A model generated the notes under the pieces. The model was not told the DNA's origin. It ran no database searches and saw only the letters and a list, made by a program, of their open reading frames with translations. A stretch of 43,163 bases of DNA from an uncultured Erysipelotrichaceae bacterium (GTDB taxonomy: Bacteria > Bacillota_I > Bacilli_A > Erysipelotrichales > Erysipelotrichaceae). The position numbers and the translations under genes are program-made. The stretch covers positions 1-43,163 of the forward strand of contig CADABS010000014.1 of NCBI GenBank assembly GCA_902786245.1, given 5' to 3'. This document shows positions 43,066-43,163 of the stretch, piece by piece (within the stretch, counting starts at the first letter, position 1; every line of letters starts with the position of its first letter).

Positions 43066-43163
43066 ATAGGGTAGAGGGGGATTATTAGTCCCGCCCCTCC
43101 CATTGCACCGTACGTACGGGTCTCGTATACGGCGCTACATTTGTATTGTCATCACGACTTGCT
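43066..43163 (-). mobile_element. 3' end of a group II intron (domains V and VI), rest beyond the window
   Basis: On the minus strand 43105-43136 folds as a domain V hairpin: it starts with the catalytic AGC triad (AGCGCCGTATAC), has a GAGA tetraloop, and returns as CCGTACGTACGGTGC. Next, 43067-43103 forms a GC-rich domain VI stem (GGGAGGGG with CCCCCTCTACCC) with a bulged adenosine at 43072, the expected branch point, six bases before an intron end reading CTAT at 43066. The intron body and its reverse transcriptase would lie to the right of the window. Confidence 0.78.

Overview
The window looks like part of a Bacillota (Firmicutes) chromosome of moderate GC, most plausibly an Erysipelotrichia-type gut or oral anaerobe. 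Three things point there: the conserved Firmicutes gene order yybS-gdpP-rplI-dnaB-...-walJ-htrA-rlmH, the paired glgC/glgD ADP-glucose pyrophosphorylase genes, and strong Shine-Dalgarno sites with extended -10 promoters. The genus assignment is inference from gene content. Almost every gene lies on the minus strand; only azlC-azlD are on the plus strand. Both edges show mobile-element sequence: repeats resembling an IS end at 37-89, and the 3' end (domains V and VI) of a group II intron at 43066-43163. That is what a contig bounded by repeats would look like.

Region 1 (157-3506) is a short glycolytic operon, pgk-tpiA-eno. It has its own extended -10 promoter, a 17-bp dyad over the -35 region, and a terminator after eno; gapA and gpm are not in it. 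Region 2 (3679-21880) is an almost complete glycogen/maltodextrin block. It holds glgC-glgD-glgA (synthesis), glgB-glgP and pulA (branching, phosphorolysis, debranching), pgm, a solitary ptsH (HPr) and malQ. A second group (a secreted DUF885 protein, ung, folC and a small membrane protein) sits downstream of pulA in the same transcription direction. The promoters of ptsH, glgB, malQ and glgC each carry an operator-like palindrome or cre-like site, and terminators sit directly upstream of pgm and pulA, suggesting dosage control by read-through.

Region 3 (22039-30507) is the conserved Firmicutes core: yybS (DUF2232), gdpP, rplI, replicative helicase dnaB, an M23 peptidase with LysM and G5 domains, walJ, an HtrA-like protein and rlmH. 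The walR-walK-walH-walI genes usually found just before walJ are missing. The HtrA-like protein has lost all three catalytic residues. Region 4 (30636-35112) is accessory: azlCD amino-acid exporter, a GH43 glycosidase, and decayed remains of a type-B carboxylesterase and of an RpiR-type regulator fused to what may be a ROK-like piece.

Region 5 (35169-39098) is the most unusual part. A LytTR response regulator and a six-helix membrane kinase with a degenerate ATP-binding domain are flanked by two paralogous lipoproteins that I do not recognise. A 55-bp direct repeat shows that a fossil of the kinase 3' end also lies upstream of the second lipoprotein, so the kinase-lipoprotein module was once duplicated in tandem. 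A DUF4143 ATPase gene, itself preceded by five 23-bp tandem repeats, now occupies the place of the lost copy. Region 6 (40606-43024) is an ogt-capA-trmD operon ending in a clear terminator.
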